Positions 51,501-60,156 of a DNA stretch of 64,000 nt are shown here, one piece after another. Source of the stretch: Sphingobacterium sp. UBA5670 (GTDB lineage Bacteria > Bacteroidota > Bacteroidia > Sphingobacteriales > Sphingobacteriaceae); the NCBI RefSeq assembly GCF_002420705.1, contig NZ_DIIM01000021.1:466581-530580 (forward strand). The letters are read 5' to 3'. A program made the position numbers and the translations under genes. A model generated the notes under the pieces. It was not told the DNA's origin. It worked only from the letters and a program-made list of their open reading frames with translations, and made no database searches. Numbering within the stretch: the stretch's first letter is position 1; each line of letters begins with the position of its first letter.

Positions 51501-52598
51501 GGTTGCCAATCGGTCAGGCAATATATTGTCTGAAGGAAAAACACTAAAAAAAGGAGCCATATGCGAGAAGACTCCTACACCTCCACCATATAATGCCAAC
51601 CAAATATTTCCGAACTGATCCGGCGTTATATGTTGAACCATGGTATTATTACCTTTGCCAAGATCAAAAAGCTGTATATGCTGAACACCTTCAAAACCTT
51701 TATCATAAGTGTATTTTGGCTGCAATAAAAATAGTTGTGATGACTCGCCCCCTATCCATATGGTACTACCTATTTCCTTGATTGCGTAGACAAAAGGTTC
51801 ATTGCCATTTTTTGCTACCCCTGTCAAAGGAATCTGCTGTAGTTTACCCGAAGCCGGATGGTATACAGCCAGCCCTTTACGGGTTCCAATCCACACATTC
51901 CCCCCCTGATCACAAAACAACGTTTTGATCTCATTATCGGGAAGTTTACCCAATGTATTCTGATGAGTCAATCGTTTCAGTGTTCGACGAACGGGATCCA
52001 AAATTGTCAAGCCCTCATTAACATGCCCGATGTATAGCCTATTACTCTGATCCTCGGCTAAAGACCAGATGCTATTTTCGGGAAGTCCGGGACAGTTTTT
52101 CTTATTGAAATGATTAAACTCTTTGGTTATTGGATCGAAATGCTGTAGACCTTGATGATAGGTCGCTAGCCACAGTTTTCCATCCTTACCTTCAATCATA
52201 TCCGTAATATCATTTGTTGCGATGGATTTCGGATTGGCATCGTCATGCGTATAATAGCTAAAAGTATTTGTGTGTAAGTCAAGTACATTCAGGCCATTGG
52301 ACCGCGTTCCGATATACACTTTCTTATCGGCATAAAGCAATGTATTGATTTCATTACTATTGACCGATAGCCCATCCTGCTTGTCTGTCGCGTAAAAGGA
52401 TTTAAAAGACTTTCCTGCATACCGGTTCAATCCCAGCTCGCTGGCTATCCACATAAATCCGTCATCGTCGTGCACAATATCCAATACCTGCTGATTGGTC
52501 AGACCATCTTGAAGAGAAAAAAAATGGGCGCGATTGGGTTGTCCGAAAACCTGGGCCAACTGCCCCAAAAAAACAATGATAATTAGAAAATTTTTCAT
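48600..52598 (-). CDS. Hybrid two-component sensor/AraC regulator (HTCS) of the PUL
   Basis: From the ATG at 52598 the protein has 1332 residues; the frame runs 41 codons further up without family match. Order: signal peptide (MKNFLIIIVFLGQLAQVFG), a large periplasmic double propeller of two-component-regulator repeats (many 'DQxGNIWxxT' units, about 25-680), Y_Y_Y domain (about 690-750), one membrane segment (VFYILLVLLIGYVIISFYF), histidine kinase (His in THITHELRTPLTLIL; ATP part with DTGPGIAEEDIERIFEKYYQ), receiver (VEDDSE; Asp in VISDIMMPDMDG; Lys in YLIKPV) and C-terminal AraC helix-turn-helix. It senses a glycan fragment in the periplasm and activates the adjacent Sus genes. Confidence 0.96.
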   Translation of the reverse strand: MKNFLIIIVFLGQLAQVFGQPNRAHFFSLQDGLTNQQVLDIVHDDDGFMWIASELGLNRYAGKSFKSFYATDKQDGLSVNSNEINTLLYADKKVYIGTRSNGLNVLDLHTNTFSYYTHDDANPKSIATNDITDMIEGKDGKLWLATYHQGLQHFDPITKEFNHFNKKNCPGLPENSIWSLAEDQSNRLYIGHVNEGLTILDPVRRTLKRLTHQNTLGKLPDNEIKTLFCDQGGNVWIGTRKGLAVYHPASGKLQQIPLTGVAKNGNEPFVYAIKEIGSTIWIGGESSQLFLLQPKYTYDKGFEGVQHIQLFDLGKGNNTMVQHITPDQFGNIWLALYGGGVGVFSHMAPFFSVFPSDNILPDRLATVSNVLGGENRAMRLVTEGSGIVEMNSEGQLLRQITRKNGLPDDFILTTFKDQHQHVWMGLRKGGIVVQYAGSSHWHRVDLGESVTEVRAIYEDHLGHIWIAAHQGLFIYDGVTHHIQKLLINKPMLGDYAPRTLVEDGQHNMWVGTYGQGLYVYNSDRKLLRKMDNKSGLRNNTINHLLRDSGNNIWIATNHGLAMQDAGKKIGDLAVLLPPGGNAWLFVNGLAEDQTGNIWCATKSGMLRYVPQERRFLLYDQSFGLPLGGFINGSVGKDSEGRLYFGMQEGMCYFNPTDIPSDLPTSPVSVSRFIVFRSGESNAQVDKYPSATKTIALNYDENSFRIELAVMDFALEGLVEFGYQLEGFNNEWIFLGNETNLDFRNIPYGEHELLIRTRMKNGQWSQEYQRLLIKITPPFYLSLPAKVFYILLVLLIGYVIISFYFKRMKAESELKFKERQHLQDEQLHVERMNFYTHITHELRTPLTLILGPLEDLSQEKQLNEKHRAMVQTVQKSANRLFALVNQLLEFRKVESQFKPFVPEAGSLGEMLADLTHKYKTLNHKPGLRVLSELPGEDIRTLFDAEIVQLIVDNLLSNAYKYTASGYIKLNLRYEGTDLNHWAVLSVEDTGPGIAEEDIERIFEKYYQIPGTGTQGTGIGLALVKELVAIHHGKVEVSSTLGLGTTFTVKLKVNQVVAQESEPPTASQRPLILLVEDDSELRGYLGSTLQRHYDVVLAENGAAGYKMAMARIPDLVISDIMMPDMDGFQLVQQLKQERSTSHIPLLLLTAKNTDADRQRGYDLGIDSYLIKPVTAALLFKRIDNLLSRQKQINELILESLNTKSSYSDADTEQKPREELWRENEFVQDFMQIVEQHMQDEVLDAAALADRMNMSQSTLYRKLKGITGKNINQLVRKIRIHKAADLLRTGKYNVTEVSFMVGINSAIYFRQCFKEEFGQLPSEYQRSDNKVRVAY

Positions 52599-52960
52599 AG
52601 CTCCACCACCACCAAATAAGTTAACAACACCGAACCACTCGCTTGAATGGTATCTTTTGCGGAATATCACTCGCCCAAATCCCTCTGCAACTTTTCTCAA
52701 AATTGTACAGCACAGCAACAATTATACAATGAAAATATTTAGGGTATAAATACAACATAGGCCCATTCAATAAAGGTTATTTTCAAGTTAAAGATAAGAA
52801 TAAATATATAAATGTCAAATAAACATTTATAAGAATACCAAGCGAAATAAGTCACATCATTCACGTAATACAGATCAATTAAAATTACCGGCCAATACCT
52901 GAAATATTGGTATATTGCAGCAAAATCTAAAACTACTTGTGAATCACAAAAAACACATTT
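52599..52960. other. Divergent region between HTCS and GH20 genes
   Basis: About 360 A+T-rich bases with both promoters. The inverted repeat CCAATA-7-TATTGG (52892-52910) is 50 bases upstream of the GH20 start. No gene is visible. Confidence 0.5.
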
Positions 52961-55252
52961 ATGAATAAAATCTTCTCAACCTTACTTGTATCCTGTGCCC
53001 TGTACCTGCCAACATTAAATTTTGCACAACAGAAAAATGTACTACCTCAACTTATTCCGTTTCCTCAGCAACTGGAAACCAGACCGGGGCTTTTTCAGCT
53101 AAATGGTCAAGAATTGGGTTATTATATTGATCCAGCACTTTCTTCTAAGTCACTGTCGGGATGGATAAACCATTCACTATTCGGGAAACTGAACAAGAAA
53201 AGCGTGAAGAAGACAAACGCCAGGCTGCAATTGATCAAGGGTAATGGACTCTTAAATGAGGCGTATGAATTGAAGATAGATCAGAAAGGTATACAAATCA
53301 TTGCTTCTTCAGAAAAGGGGGCGTTTTATGGTTTGCAGACGATCCAGCAATTGTATCTACTTTCGGAAACAACGGCTCAGCTCGCTCTTCCTTACGTAAC
53401 GATCAAAGATCAGCCTGCTTTCAAATGGCGTGGTGTCGAGCTCGATGTAGCCCGTCACTTCTTTCCAAAAGATTATATCTATAAATTTATTGACCTGCTT
53501 GCAACATACAAATTCAACAAATTTCACCTGCACCTGACGGACGATCAAGGCTGGCGTATAGAAATCAAGAAATACCCGAAATTAACCGAACAGGGGGCTT
53601 GGCGTACCTATAACAACCAAGATTCGGCCTGCTTTGTGAAAGCCAAAGAGAATCCCGACTTTAATCTACCGAAGGAATTGATCCGCACAACAAACGGAAA
53701 GGAAGAATACGGTGGTTTTTATACACAACAAGATATCAAGGACATTGTTGCCTATGCAGACAGTCGACAAATAGAAGTCATTCCAGAAATAGACATGCCC
53801 GGACATATGATGGTGGCTACCAAGGCCTATCCTGAACTTCTATTGGACAGCCAATCCGCGGGCTGGGGAAAACAATTTTCTGTACCTATCAGCCCCTGGA
53901 AGGAAAGCAGCTACACCTTCGTGGAGAACGTACTCGGTGAAATTGTTGACTTATTCCCTTCGCATTATATTCACATCGGAGCAGATGAAGTCGAAAAAGA
54001 CTCCTGGTCAAAGTCAGCAGCGGCCCAAGCTTTTATGAAGGAAAAGCAAATAGCAAACTTACATGATCTTCAAAGTTATTTTGTCAAACGGGTGAACAGT
54101 TTCATTCGTTCAAAAAATAAACAGAGCATAGGCTGGGATGAAATATTAGACGGTAGTTCGGATACCAGCATGATGGTCATGTACTGGCGTGGCTGGGTAA
54201 AAAATGCACCTATGGAAGCTGTAAATCGTGGTCATCAGGTTATAATGACGCCGACTAATCCACTTTATTTTGATTATTTACCCAATAGCAGCAGCCTTGA
54301 TGCCGTGTACAATATGAGTGTGATACCAACTGATATATCGAGTCAAAAAGCACAGTTGATCCAAGGTGCTCAAGCGAATATCTGGACAGAAATGATTCCT
54401 TCCACCGCTCGGTTGGAGTTTATGATTCTCCCGCGGTTAAGTGCGTTATCGGAACGTGTATGGACCAATAAACCGCTGTATGATAGCTATAGAAATCGAG
54501 TAATTGCGCACTTTGGACTTTGGAACAAAATGGGTTTACGCTATCGTATGCCAGATCTCACAGGATTCGCCGAAACACAGGTTATTGTTGACGGACAATC
54601 TGTTCTAAAGGTTGTAAATGAACTGCCACAGAATCAAATACACTATACAACAGATGGTAGCCTTCCAACGCAGCAGAGCCCAGTATTGAACGGTTCGCTC
54701 GGGGTTAAAAAAGAAGGGCCAATTCGTTTTGCAACCATCTCTTCTTCGGGTGCAAAAAGCGAACTTTATCAAGTTGATTTTAAAAATGACACCTGGAGAA
54801 AGAGCGTAAAACCCGATGAAAACAACCTGGCTCCAGGGCTTACGGCAACACTTTTCAACGGAACTTTTGCCAACACTTCTGCCATTAAGGGGCCTGAAGT
54901 ACGCCGGGAAGTAATCAGCAATGTCGCCTTAAGCGATACTATCAAAATGCCTTCATTCGGTGCAAAAATAAGAGGGTATATCTATGTCAAGGAAAAAGGA
55001 ATCTATAATTTCTACTTCACCTGTGATGATGGCGGCGTTCTACGGATACACGATCAGCTCGTTGTCAATAATGACGGGCAGCATGCTCCGATTATGAAAA
55101 GCGGGCAAATTGCTTTGGAAGCGGGATACCATCCAATTGCTGTAGATTTTATTGAGGCAGGAGGAGGTTTTACCCTAAAACTTCAATATAGTGTCAATGA
55201 TTCAGAAATGATTGAAATTCCAAAAGAATCCTTTTTCCATAAAAAGGGTTAA
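52961..55252 (+). CDS. Glycoside hydrolase family 20 beta-N-acetylhexosaminidase with PA14 domain
   Basis: Protein of 763 residues: signal peptide (to about FAQ, residue 23), GH20b N-terminal alpha/beta domain (about 30-150), GH20 TIM barrel (about 150-510) and a C-terminal PA14 carbohydrate-binding domain (about 625-755; YIYVKEKGIYNFYFTCDDGGVLRIHD). The catalytic Asp-Glu pair is Asp342-Glu343 in HIGADEVEKDSW, and WRGVELDVARHFFP and HLTDDQGWRIEIKKYP are present. It cleaves terminal GlcNAc/GalNAc from glycans outside the cytosol. It is divergent from the HTCS gene; whether it belongs to the same regulon is uncertain. Confidence 0.95.
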   Translation: MNKIFSTLLVSCALYLPTLNFAQQKNVLPQLIPFPQQLETRPGLFQLNGQELGYYIDPALSSKSLSGWINHSLFGKLNKKSVKKTNARLQLIKGNGLLNEAYELKIDQKGIQIIASSEKGAFYGLQTIQQLYLLSETTAQLALPYVTIKDQPAFKWRGVELDVARHFFPKDYIYKFIDLLATYKFNKFHLHLTDDQGWRIEIKKYPKLTEQGAWRTYNNQDSACFVKAKENPDFNLPKELIRTTNGKEEYGGFYTQQDIKDIVAYADSRQIEVIPEIDMPGHMMVATKAYPELLLDSQSAGWGKQFSVPISPWKESSYTFVENVLGEIVDLFPSHYIHIGADEVEKDSWSKSAAAQAFMKEKQIANLHDLQSYFVKRVNSFIRSKNKQSIGWDEILDGSSDTSMMVMYWRGWVKNAPMEAVNRGHQVIMTPTNPLYFDYLPNSSSLDAVYNMSVIPTDISSQKAQLIQGAQANIWTEMIPSTARLEFMILPRLSALSERVWTNKPLYDSYRNRVIAHFGLWNKMGLRYRMPDLTGFAETQVIVDGQSVLKVVNELPQNQIHYTTDGSLPTQQSPVLNGSLGVKKEGPIRFATISSSGAKSELYQVDFKNDTWRKSVKPDENNLAPGLTATLFNGTFANTSAIKGPEVRREVISNVALSDTIKMPSFGAKIRGYIYVKEKGIYNFYFTCDDGGVLRIHDQLVVNNDGQHAPIMKSGQIALEAGYHPIAVDFIEAGGGFTLKLQYSVNDSEMIEIPKESFFHKKG

Positions 55253-55273
55253 TGATCATTATGATATATAGAG

Positions 55274-55308
55274 ATAACCCCAGTATGGTCAACATCATCT
55301 GGGGTTAT
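55274..55308 (+). terminator. Terminator of the GH20 gene
   Basis: Stem ATAACCCCAG (55274-55283) with CTGGGGTTAT (55299-55308), then seven more T. Strong intrinsic terminator 22 bases after the stop codon. Confidence 0.92.
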
Positions 55309-55326
55309 TTTTTTGGGCCTAGGGAC

Positions 55327-55357
55327 TTTGTTTTATTTATAGATTGGCATAAGTTTT
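55327..55357 (+). promoter_or_regulatory. Promoter of the DUF4382 lipoprotein gene
   Basis: TTTG at 55327-55330, a spacer of exactly 19 bases, then TAAGTTTT at 55350-55357 (one mismatch to TAnnTTTG), 30 bases before the chosen ATG. A good Bacteroidota vegetative promoter. Confidence 0.7.
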
Positions 55358-55386
55358 GACTAGCTGTAACCATAATGTTACTAACT

Positions 55387-56154
55387 ATGAAAAAGAACTT
55401 TATTCTCCTTGCTCTAGCGCCCCTAGTGTTGTTGAGCAGCTGCAGCAAAAATGATGGTCCTTCCTCACAAAAAACACCTGTCACAGTAAAAATTACGGAT
55501 GCTCCAGGTTACTATGACGCCATCAATCTTCACATCGATGCGATCGAGATCCGAACTACTTCGGGCAGCACAACGATAGATGTCGCCGCCGATCCATTTA
55601 ATATTTTGAATTATACAATGGGAAAAGATACCGTCATCGCAGGGCAGGATGTTCCTTCTGGTATGATCCAAGAAATTCGGCTCAAACTTAATGACTCAGG
55701 AAATGAAATTTGGGTCAATGGCGTTGTCCACCCACTAAAAACACCCAGTGGACAATCCTCCGGTGTTAAACTCAAAGTACAAGATGAATTAATTCCGGAT
55801 GTAGCCTACACGCTTCTCCTGGATTTTGATGCTTCAAAATCGATTGTAAAGACGGGCAATGATCAGTATCTTCTTAAACCCGTTATTCGTGCTATTCCGG
55901 TAGCCACATCGGGTGCGATCACTGGAACTGTTAATCCGGCCGCCTCACTCGCCAATGTATTCGCTATCAATGGAGTTGATACCGTGGGTACTTTGGCAAA
56001 TTCAGCTGGAAAATTTTACTTTCCTGGTATGCCTGAGGGCACGTACAAAATTGTTGTCGAACCTTCGGTAGCTGGTTACATCAACAAAAGCATTGAAGAC
56101 GTGCAAGTCGTCAAAGGAAGTGTGAAAGATTTAGGAGTGATTACTGTACAATAA
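55387..56154 (+). CDS. DUF4382 lipoprotein
   Basis: From the ATG at 55387 (MKKNFILLALAPLVLLSSCS) the protein has 255 residues with a lipobox Cys19; an upstream ATG at 55375 adds four residues. A DUF4382 beta-sandwich (about 30-175; VTVKITDAPGYYDAINLHID, DVPSGMIQEIRLKLND) is followed by a carboxypeptidase-regulatory-like domain (about 175-255; SGAITGTVNPAASLANVFAI). Surface or periplasmic lipoprotein of unknown function. It has its own promoter and terminator and stands alone between two convergently arranged units. Confidence 0.9.
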   Translation: MKKNFILLALAPLVLLSSCSKNDGPSSQKTPVTVKITDAPGYYDAINLHIDAIEIRTTSGSTTIDVAADPFNILNYTMGKDTVIAGQDVPSGMIQEIRLKLNDSGNEIWVNGVVHPLKTPSGQSSGVKLKVQDELIPDVAYTLLLDFDASKSIVKTGNDQYLLKPVIRAIPVATSGAITGTVNPAASLANVFAINGVDTVGTLANSAGKFYFPGMPEGTYKIVVEPSVAGYINKSIEDVQVVKGSVKDLGVITVQ

Positions 56155-56204
56155 CTTATCATCGGATTAAAGTATCTGATAAGTAACCTATTGTAAAATT
56201 GGAC

Positions 56205-56236
56205 ATGCCCCAACTAGTAACCACTATTTGGGGCAT
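56205..56236. terminator. Terminator after the DUF4382 gene
   Basis: Stem ATGCCCCAA (56205-56213) with TTGGGGCAT (56228-56236) followed by TTTTA on the plus strand. Confidence 0.85.
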
Positions 56237-56317
56237 TTTAATCGTAGCGGTCTTTTAATCTATCCACAAAAATGTATTGATCAATTTTTGGATCATCTCG
56301 GCTGTAACACTGGTTGA

Positions 56318-58771
56318 TCAATAATCTGAGATGGATGAAAGTGAAAGCATATTGGCAAAAAGGCGATATGCACCCGCTATCCCTGCCGGCAGCTGTCTAA
56401 AGAGAGACAGACTAGTATAGATATAATAACCCTTTCCATTTTTGCGAAGCAGCAATAAACCATCTTCATCCCCATTATCTCCATTGTGCCCGCGGAGGAT
56501 CGGCTCGAAATCAGCAGTCCACTTTTGAGGGAGAAAAAGCGCTCGGTCCTGCACCCAATTTTGAAAATCATGCTGCCCGATGGCATTCGGATAATTCAGG
56601 ATACGATGGGCCGGATTCAAAAATGAAATGTGGCTTTCAGTATCAGTCATTCTTTCTTGGGAGACGGCCAAAGGGTAAAGCCCAACCTCCTTCAAATGCA
56701 GGTCATACGGTGTATTATACTGCGTAATCAATACACCGCCTTGCTCAACATATTGATGAAAGAGCTGATGAAATCCCGTTATTAAGGGATGTGTATTGTA
56801 TATGCGTATGCCCAGAACCACTGCATCAAAAGTGACAAGATCTACTTCCCCAATTTTCTCAATTGGAATAACCTCCAGCTGACCAGCGAGCTGGCGCAAG
56901 CTCCCCGCGAGTTCATCATTCATCCCCGAGATATAGGCAACTTTCTGTGCTGTAATATTCACCGGTAAGTTTAAAACCCGTAATAGGCCTTTTGGAAAAT
57001 AGGTTATTTTATCAACATGCGGATAAACGATACTTTTAGATGTCAAAGCATATACACCGGTAATCGTCTCAATCTCAAATCCAATCTCTTGAATCTGTTC
57101 TTGTTGAGAAGATGAACTCAGCTCAAAATAAAGTCTTTCAGTCGAATTACCTGCGATATTAAGATTAATTTCCTTCGGAATTGCATTCAGCCCATCAGGA
57201 AGAGTCAACCTCACCCTTATCGGTAGCAATTCAGATACTGTCGATTGCAATTCCAGCGAAACTGAACTTTTGGCTGCATGAGATAGCACCACTATTTCCG
57301 AATCAAAAGTTGCTGTAACCGGAGGAGCCACCACAACAGGATTACCGGCATGCAACACAGGCCGTTTAACCGCGATTGACAGGCCTGCAAATTCTAGTTC
57401 CAGATCAACTTCCAATTCAGTTCCATAATCTGTCAATACAACATCCGCAGGCGATACAGGGGCATAATTGTGAGCATCACCATCTGAGCTCAACCAAGTT
57501 GGAAAAGAAGGTGAAATTGTATAAAGAAGCTGACCACTTAAATGAATCGCTTTCGATGCTGACAATGGATAGTCTATCTGTCCTGTTTCTTGAATAAATG
57601 GAACGTTCACTGCCGTTAATTGCAGATTGGACTCCACTGGAATATGTGCATGCAGGACCATGTTAATTTCCTTTCCTGGCACCCACAGTTCCTCCGATGC
57701 CTCTACTTCCAAGGAGACACCCGCACTATCAAGCAGAAGACGTTCCACCTCTACCCGCTTCTGCTGAATAATATGATCTTCGGGAACAATCTTCATCCAA
57801 AATAAAATCGCCGCAAGCTCCAATGTAAGCTCTGTCCTGTCTGCCCCATGTTTCGCCATAAGGTCATCCACCAATCGATTGAATACAATTGCGTAAGAAT
57901 CTTGCGCCGAAGACTGCGTAAAAATAGTGTTCCCATCCTCTGAACTGGCCGGTTCACCTTTTAACGATTCAAAATATTCGATACTCGGATGATACTGCAC
58001 TAGACTTCCCATGGCCTGAGAGCGATGCTTGTTACGGCTTTCTGCAGCAATTTCACCATAATGTAAACCCAAAGATCTATGCGTCACTGGGATTTCCAGA
58101 GAAAGATAGTCCGGCAAAGGCAGCACTTCTCCGCCGATATCTTTAACACCACTATGCTGATATACATTCCACAACAATTGCCTAGTATGCCAAGGCTCCA
58201 GTTCAGTCAACTGATCACTGAAAGCTGTTGGATCAGCGGCCAGATCAAATGCTTTTGTTGTTAAGATTGCTGAGGCTTGATGATGCCCATGTAAGTCGGT
58301 GACAGTCGGTGAAAATCGCGTTACAATAGCCGTGGGACGAAAATAACGGATGGTCCATACGATATCTGCCAGCACACCGTTCTCATCCCAACGCGCTAAC
58401 GTTTCATCCACTGTTTTTGCAAAGCCAAAATCCTTAGCGCGTGTAAAAAACTGTCTTGTTCCTTCTATTTTACGTGCCGAAAGTGATTCCTGCACCCGAA
58501 GTACCCCTAGATCTACCCCCTTTTCTGTACCTATAAAATTCTGTCCGCCTTCACCCCGTGTCAGAGAAAGATAGGCCGTTTCGACCAATTGATGTTGCGC
58601 CAAAAAGGTCAACAACTTATTGTTTTCATCGTCCGGATGGGCACCGATATATAAAACACGATCAGATATTTTGAGCATACACAACGCTCGCATCATTACT
58701 TGTTCTTTATACGAAAAAGTCTGATCCAAATGCTGTGACTGCGCCTGCTGTGTTGAAAATTCCAATGCCAT
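56318..58771 (-). CDS. PIG-L family deacetylase with C-terminal extension
   Basis: Protein of 817 residues. The N-terminal part (about 35-260) is a PIG-L/LmbE zinc deacetylase: AHPDDE (His45, Asp47, Asp48 region) and HGHHQAS (His161 to His164) supply the metal ligands. The middle (about 340-600) is beta-rich and resembles a sandwich/NPCBM-type linker. The C-terminal part (about 600-817) contains VDLVTFDAVVLGIRIYNTHPLI and YVEQGGVLITQYNTPYD, like a ThuA/glutamine-amidotransferase fold. PIG-L enzymes remove N-acetyl groups from sugars. No signal peptide is evident, unusual for the large Bacteroidota members. The gene is single. Confidence 0.85.
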   Translation of the reverse strand: MALEFSTQQAQSQHLDQTFSYKEQVMMRALCMLKISDRVLYIGAHPDDENNKLLTFLAQHQLVETAYLSLTRGEGGQNFIGTEKGVDLGVLRVQESLSARKIEGTRQFFTRAKDFGFAKTVDETLARWDENGVLADIVWTIRYFRPTAIVTRFSPTVTDLHGHHQASAILTTKAFDLAADPTAFSDQLTELEPWHTRQLLWNVYQHSGVKDIGGEVLPLPDYLSLEIPVTHRSLGLHYGEIAAESRNKHRSQAMGSLVQYHPSIEYFESLKGEPASSEDGNTIFTQSSAQDSYAIVFNRLVDDLMAKHGADRTELTLELAAILFWMKIVPEDHIIQQKRVEVERLLLDSAGVSLEVEASEELWVPGKEINMVLHAHIPVESNLQLTAVNVPFIQETGQIDYPLSASKAIHLSGQLLYTISPSFPTWLSSDGDAHNYAPVSPADVVLTDYGTELEVDLELEFAGLSIAVKRPVLHAGNPVVVAPPVTATFDSEIVVLSHAAKSSVSLELQSTVSELLPIRVRLTLPDGLNAIPKEINLNIAGNSTERLYFELSSSSQQEQIQEIGFEIETITGVYALTSKSIVYPHVDKITYFPKGLLRVLNLPVNITAQKVAYISGMNDELAGSLRQLAGQLEVIPIEKIGEVDLVTFDAVVLGIRIYNTHPLITGFHQLFHQYVEQGGVLITQYNTPYDLHLKEVGLYPLAVSQERMTDTESHISFLNPAHRILNYPNAIGQHDFQNWVQDRALFLPQKWTADFEPILRGHNGDNGDEDGLLLLRKNGKGYYIYTSLSLFRQLPAGIAGAYRLFANMLSLSSISDY

Positions 58772-59189
58772 ATCCTTCCTACTAAATAATTCTACGGCTC
58801 AAATATAGGAATAATTTCTATTAATCTAGTAAATAGATAGATTATATATTATAATAGATATAAAACATTAAAAAAAACATCTTAACAATAAAAATAAGAC
58901 TTAAAATCAATTCAATCGTGTTAATAAACCTTCTTTATGAGAATAAAACTCGTAACTTGCTAAAAGATTTTCCAATTAATATTCCGTTTAAAAACGACTA
59001 TTCTTGACACTGAACTGGTAAATGTAACGATAGTCAAATTCACGCTGCCTGCCCGACCTTGTTTTGTATAAAAACTAAATGCTTTCGTATAATATAGGTT
59101 TTGTGGAATAACCAAGAACCTAGATTTGCAACAATGTCTCTGATGAACAGATACAGCAATTGATTTTGAACATATATAAATTAGTAGTG
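58772..59189. other. Divergent intergenic region
   Basis: About 420 A+T-rich bases between the leftward PIG-L gene and a rightward small gene. A minus-strand TATATTTG (58800-58807), an exact TAnnTTTG match, lies 29 bases before the PIG-L start. No other gene is visible. Confidence 0.5.
58800..58807 (-). promoter_or_regulatory. Promoter -7 element of the PIG-L gene
   Basis: Reads TATATTTG on the minus strand, exact to TAnnTTTG, 29 bases from the start codon; no TTTG at -33. Confidence 0.45.
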
Positions 59190-59429
59190 ATGAAAGTTAG
59201 GCAAGTGTTGATTTTTAAAAGTTCGGTAAAGACGAAAGACAAGAAAAATTTTTTGATGCAATTGGTCAAGACCCATCTCCCACAAATTCAGGATGCTACA
59301 GTCGATCTCGATGATGAGGATGCTATTTTCAGAGTCGAAACCGAAGAGTGTTCCATCGACTATCTGACAAATTTTCTACATGGTCACGGTATCCAAGTTG
59401 ATTTCCTTGATCGGTTTGTGGTTGCCTAA
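59190..59429 (+). CDS. Small HMA-like protein without metal-binding Cys
   Basis: The frame opens at 59160, but the ATG at 59190 begins the recognisable part (MKVRQVLIFKSSVKTKDK, 79 residues). The beta-alpha-beta-beta-alpha-beta pattern (VRQVLIFKSS ... ATVDLDDEDAIFRVE ... YLTNFLHGHGIQVDFLD) resembles the heavy-metal-associated fold, but the CxxC metal site is absent (VKTKDKKNF instead). Such 'HMA-like' proteins are frequent in Bacteroidota and have no assigned role. The gene is convergent with the LytTR gene, 13 bases away. Confidence 0.65.
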   Translation: MKVRQVLIFKSSVKTKDKKNFLMQLVKTHLPQIQDATVDLDDEDAIFRVETEECSIDYLTNFLHGHGIQVDFLDRFVVA

Positions 59430-59442
59430 TGCAACAAATAAC

Positions 59443-60156
59443 TTACAGCAGTCCTCCGGTATACTGCTTAAAGAAAGATTCCCGATAGATTTCTCCGATC
59501 GGAATTTCAAATTTGTCGATATAAACTGTATGGTTGTCGAAAGAATCAATGTACGACAAATTAATCAGATAAGATTTACTGGTACGCGCAAACAGCTCGG
59601 CTGGAAGTTTCTGATGGATTGTTTTCAAGTTCATCGCCGTAATCAATTTATTGTTGCGCGTATAAATGACCACATAATCTTTAAGTGCTTCTATAAAGCG
59701 AATATCCGTAAAAGCAATCTTATAGTATTTCCGATCTGATTTAATAAAAAGCGCATCATCACTAGCTTTTTCAACGGTACTTTGATTTTCTTTTAAAGCC
59801 AGTAATTTTTTATAAGCTATTGCTTTATCAATCGCTTTGGCCAAACGATCTTTCTTGATAGGTTTCAACAGATAATCTATGGCATCCAATTCATAACTTT
59901 TCAATGCGTACTGCGCATATGCTGTTGTTAGAATCACCAATTTATCATCGGGAAGAGACTGGGCAAAATCAAGGCCATTAACTGTCGGCATCTCGATATC
60001 CAAAAAAAGCAGGTCCACCGAGTTTGTTTTGATACATTCCAATGCTGATATGGCATTGGAAAAAGTGCCGACAATCTGAATGGATGAAATTTCTTCGATC
60101 AGATTTTTCATTTCTTCCCTTGCTAAGGGTTCATCATCTACAATAATGCAATTCAT
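59443..60156 (-). CDS. LytTR family response regulator
   Basis: Protein of 237 residues: receiver (acidic Asp7/Asp8, phospho-acceptor Asp53 in LLFLDIEMPTVNG, Lys in YLLKPIKKDRL) and C-terminal LytTR DNA-binding domain (KIAFTDIRFIEALKDYVVIYT, FARTSKSYLINLSYIDSF). Its start overlaps the stop of the LytS-like kinase gene by four bases (60153-60156), showing a coupled pair. Confidence 0.94.
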   Translation of the reverse strand: MNCIIVDDEPLAREEMKNLIEEISSIQIVGTFSNAISALECIKTNSVDLLFLDIEMPTVNGLDFAQSLPDDKLVILTTAYAQYALKSYELDAIDYLLKPIKKDRLAKAIDKAIAYKKLLALKENQSTVEKASDDALFIKSDRKYYKIAFTDIRFIEALKDYVVIYTRNNKLITAMNLKTIHQKLPAELFARTSKSYLINLSYIDSFDNHTVYIDKFEIPIGEIYRESFFKQYTGGLL

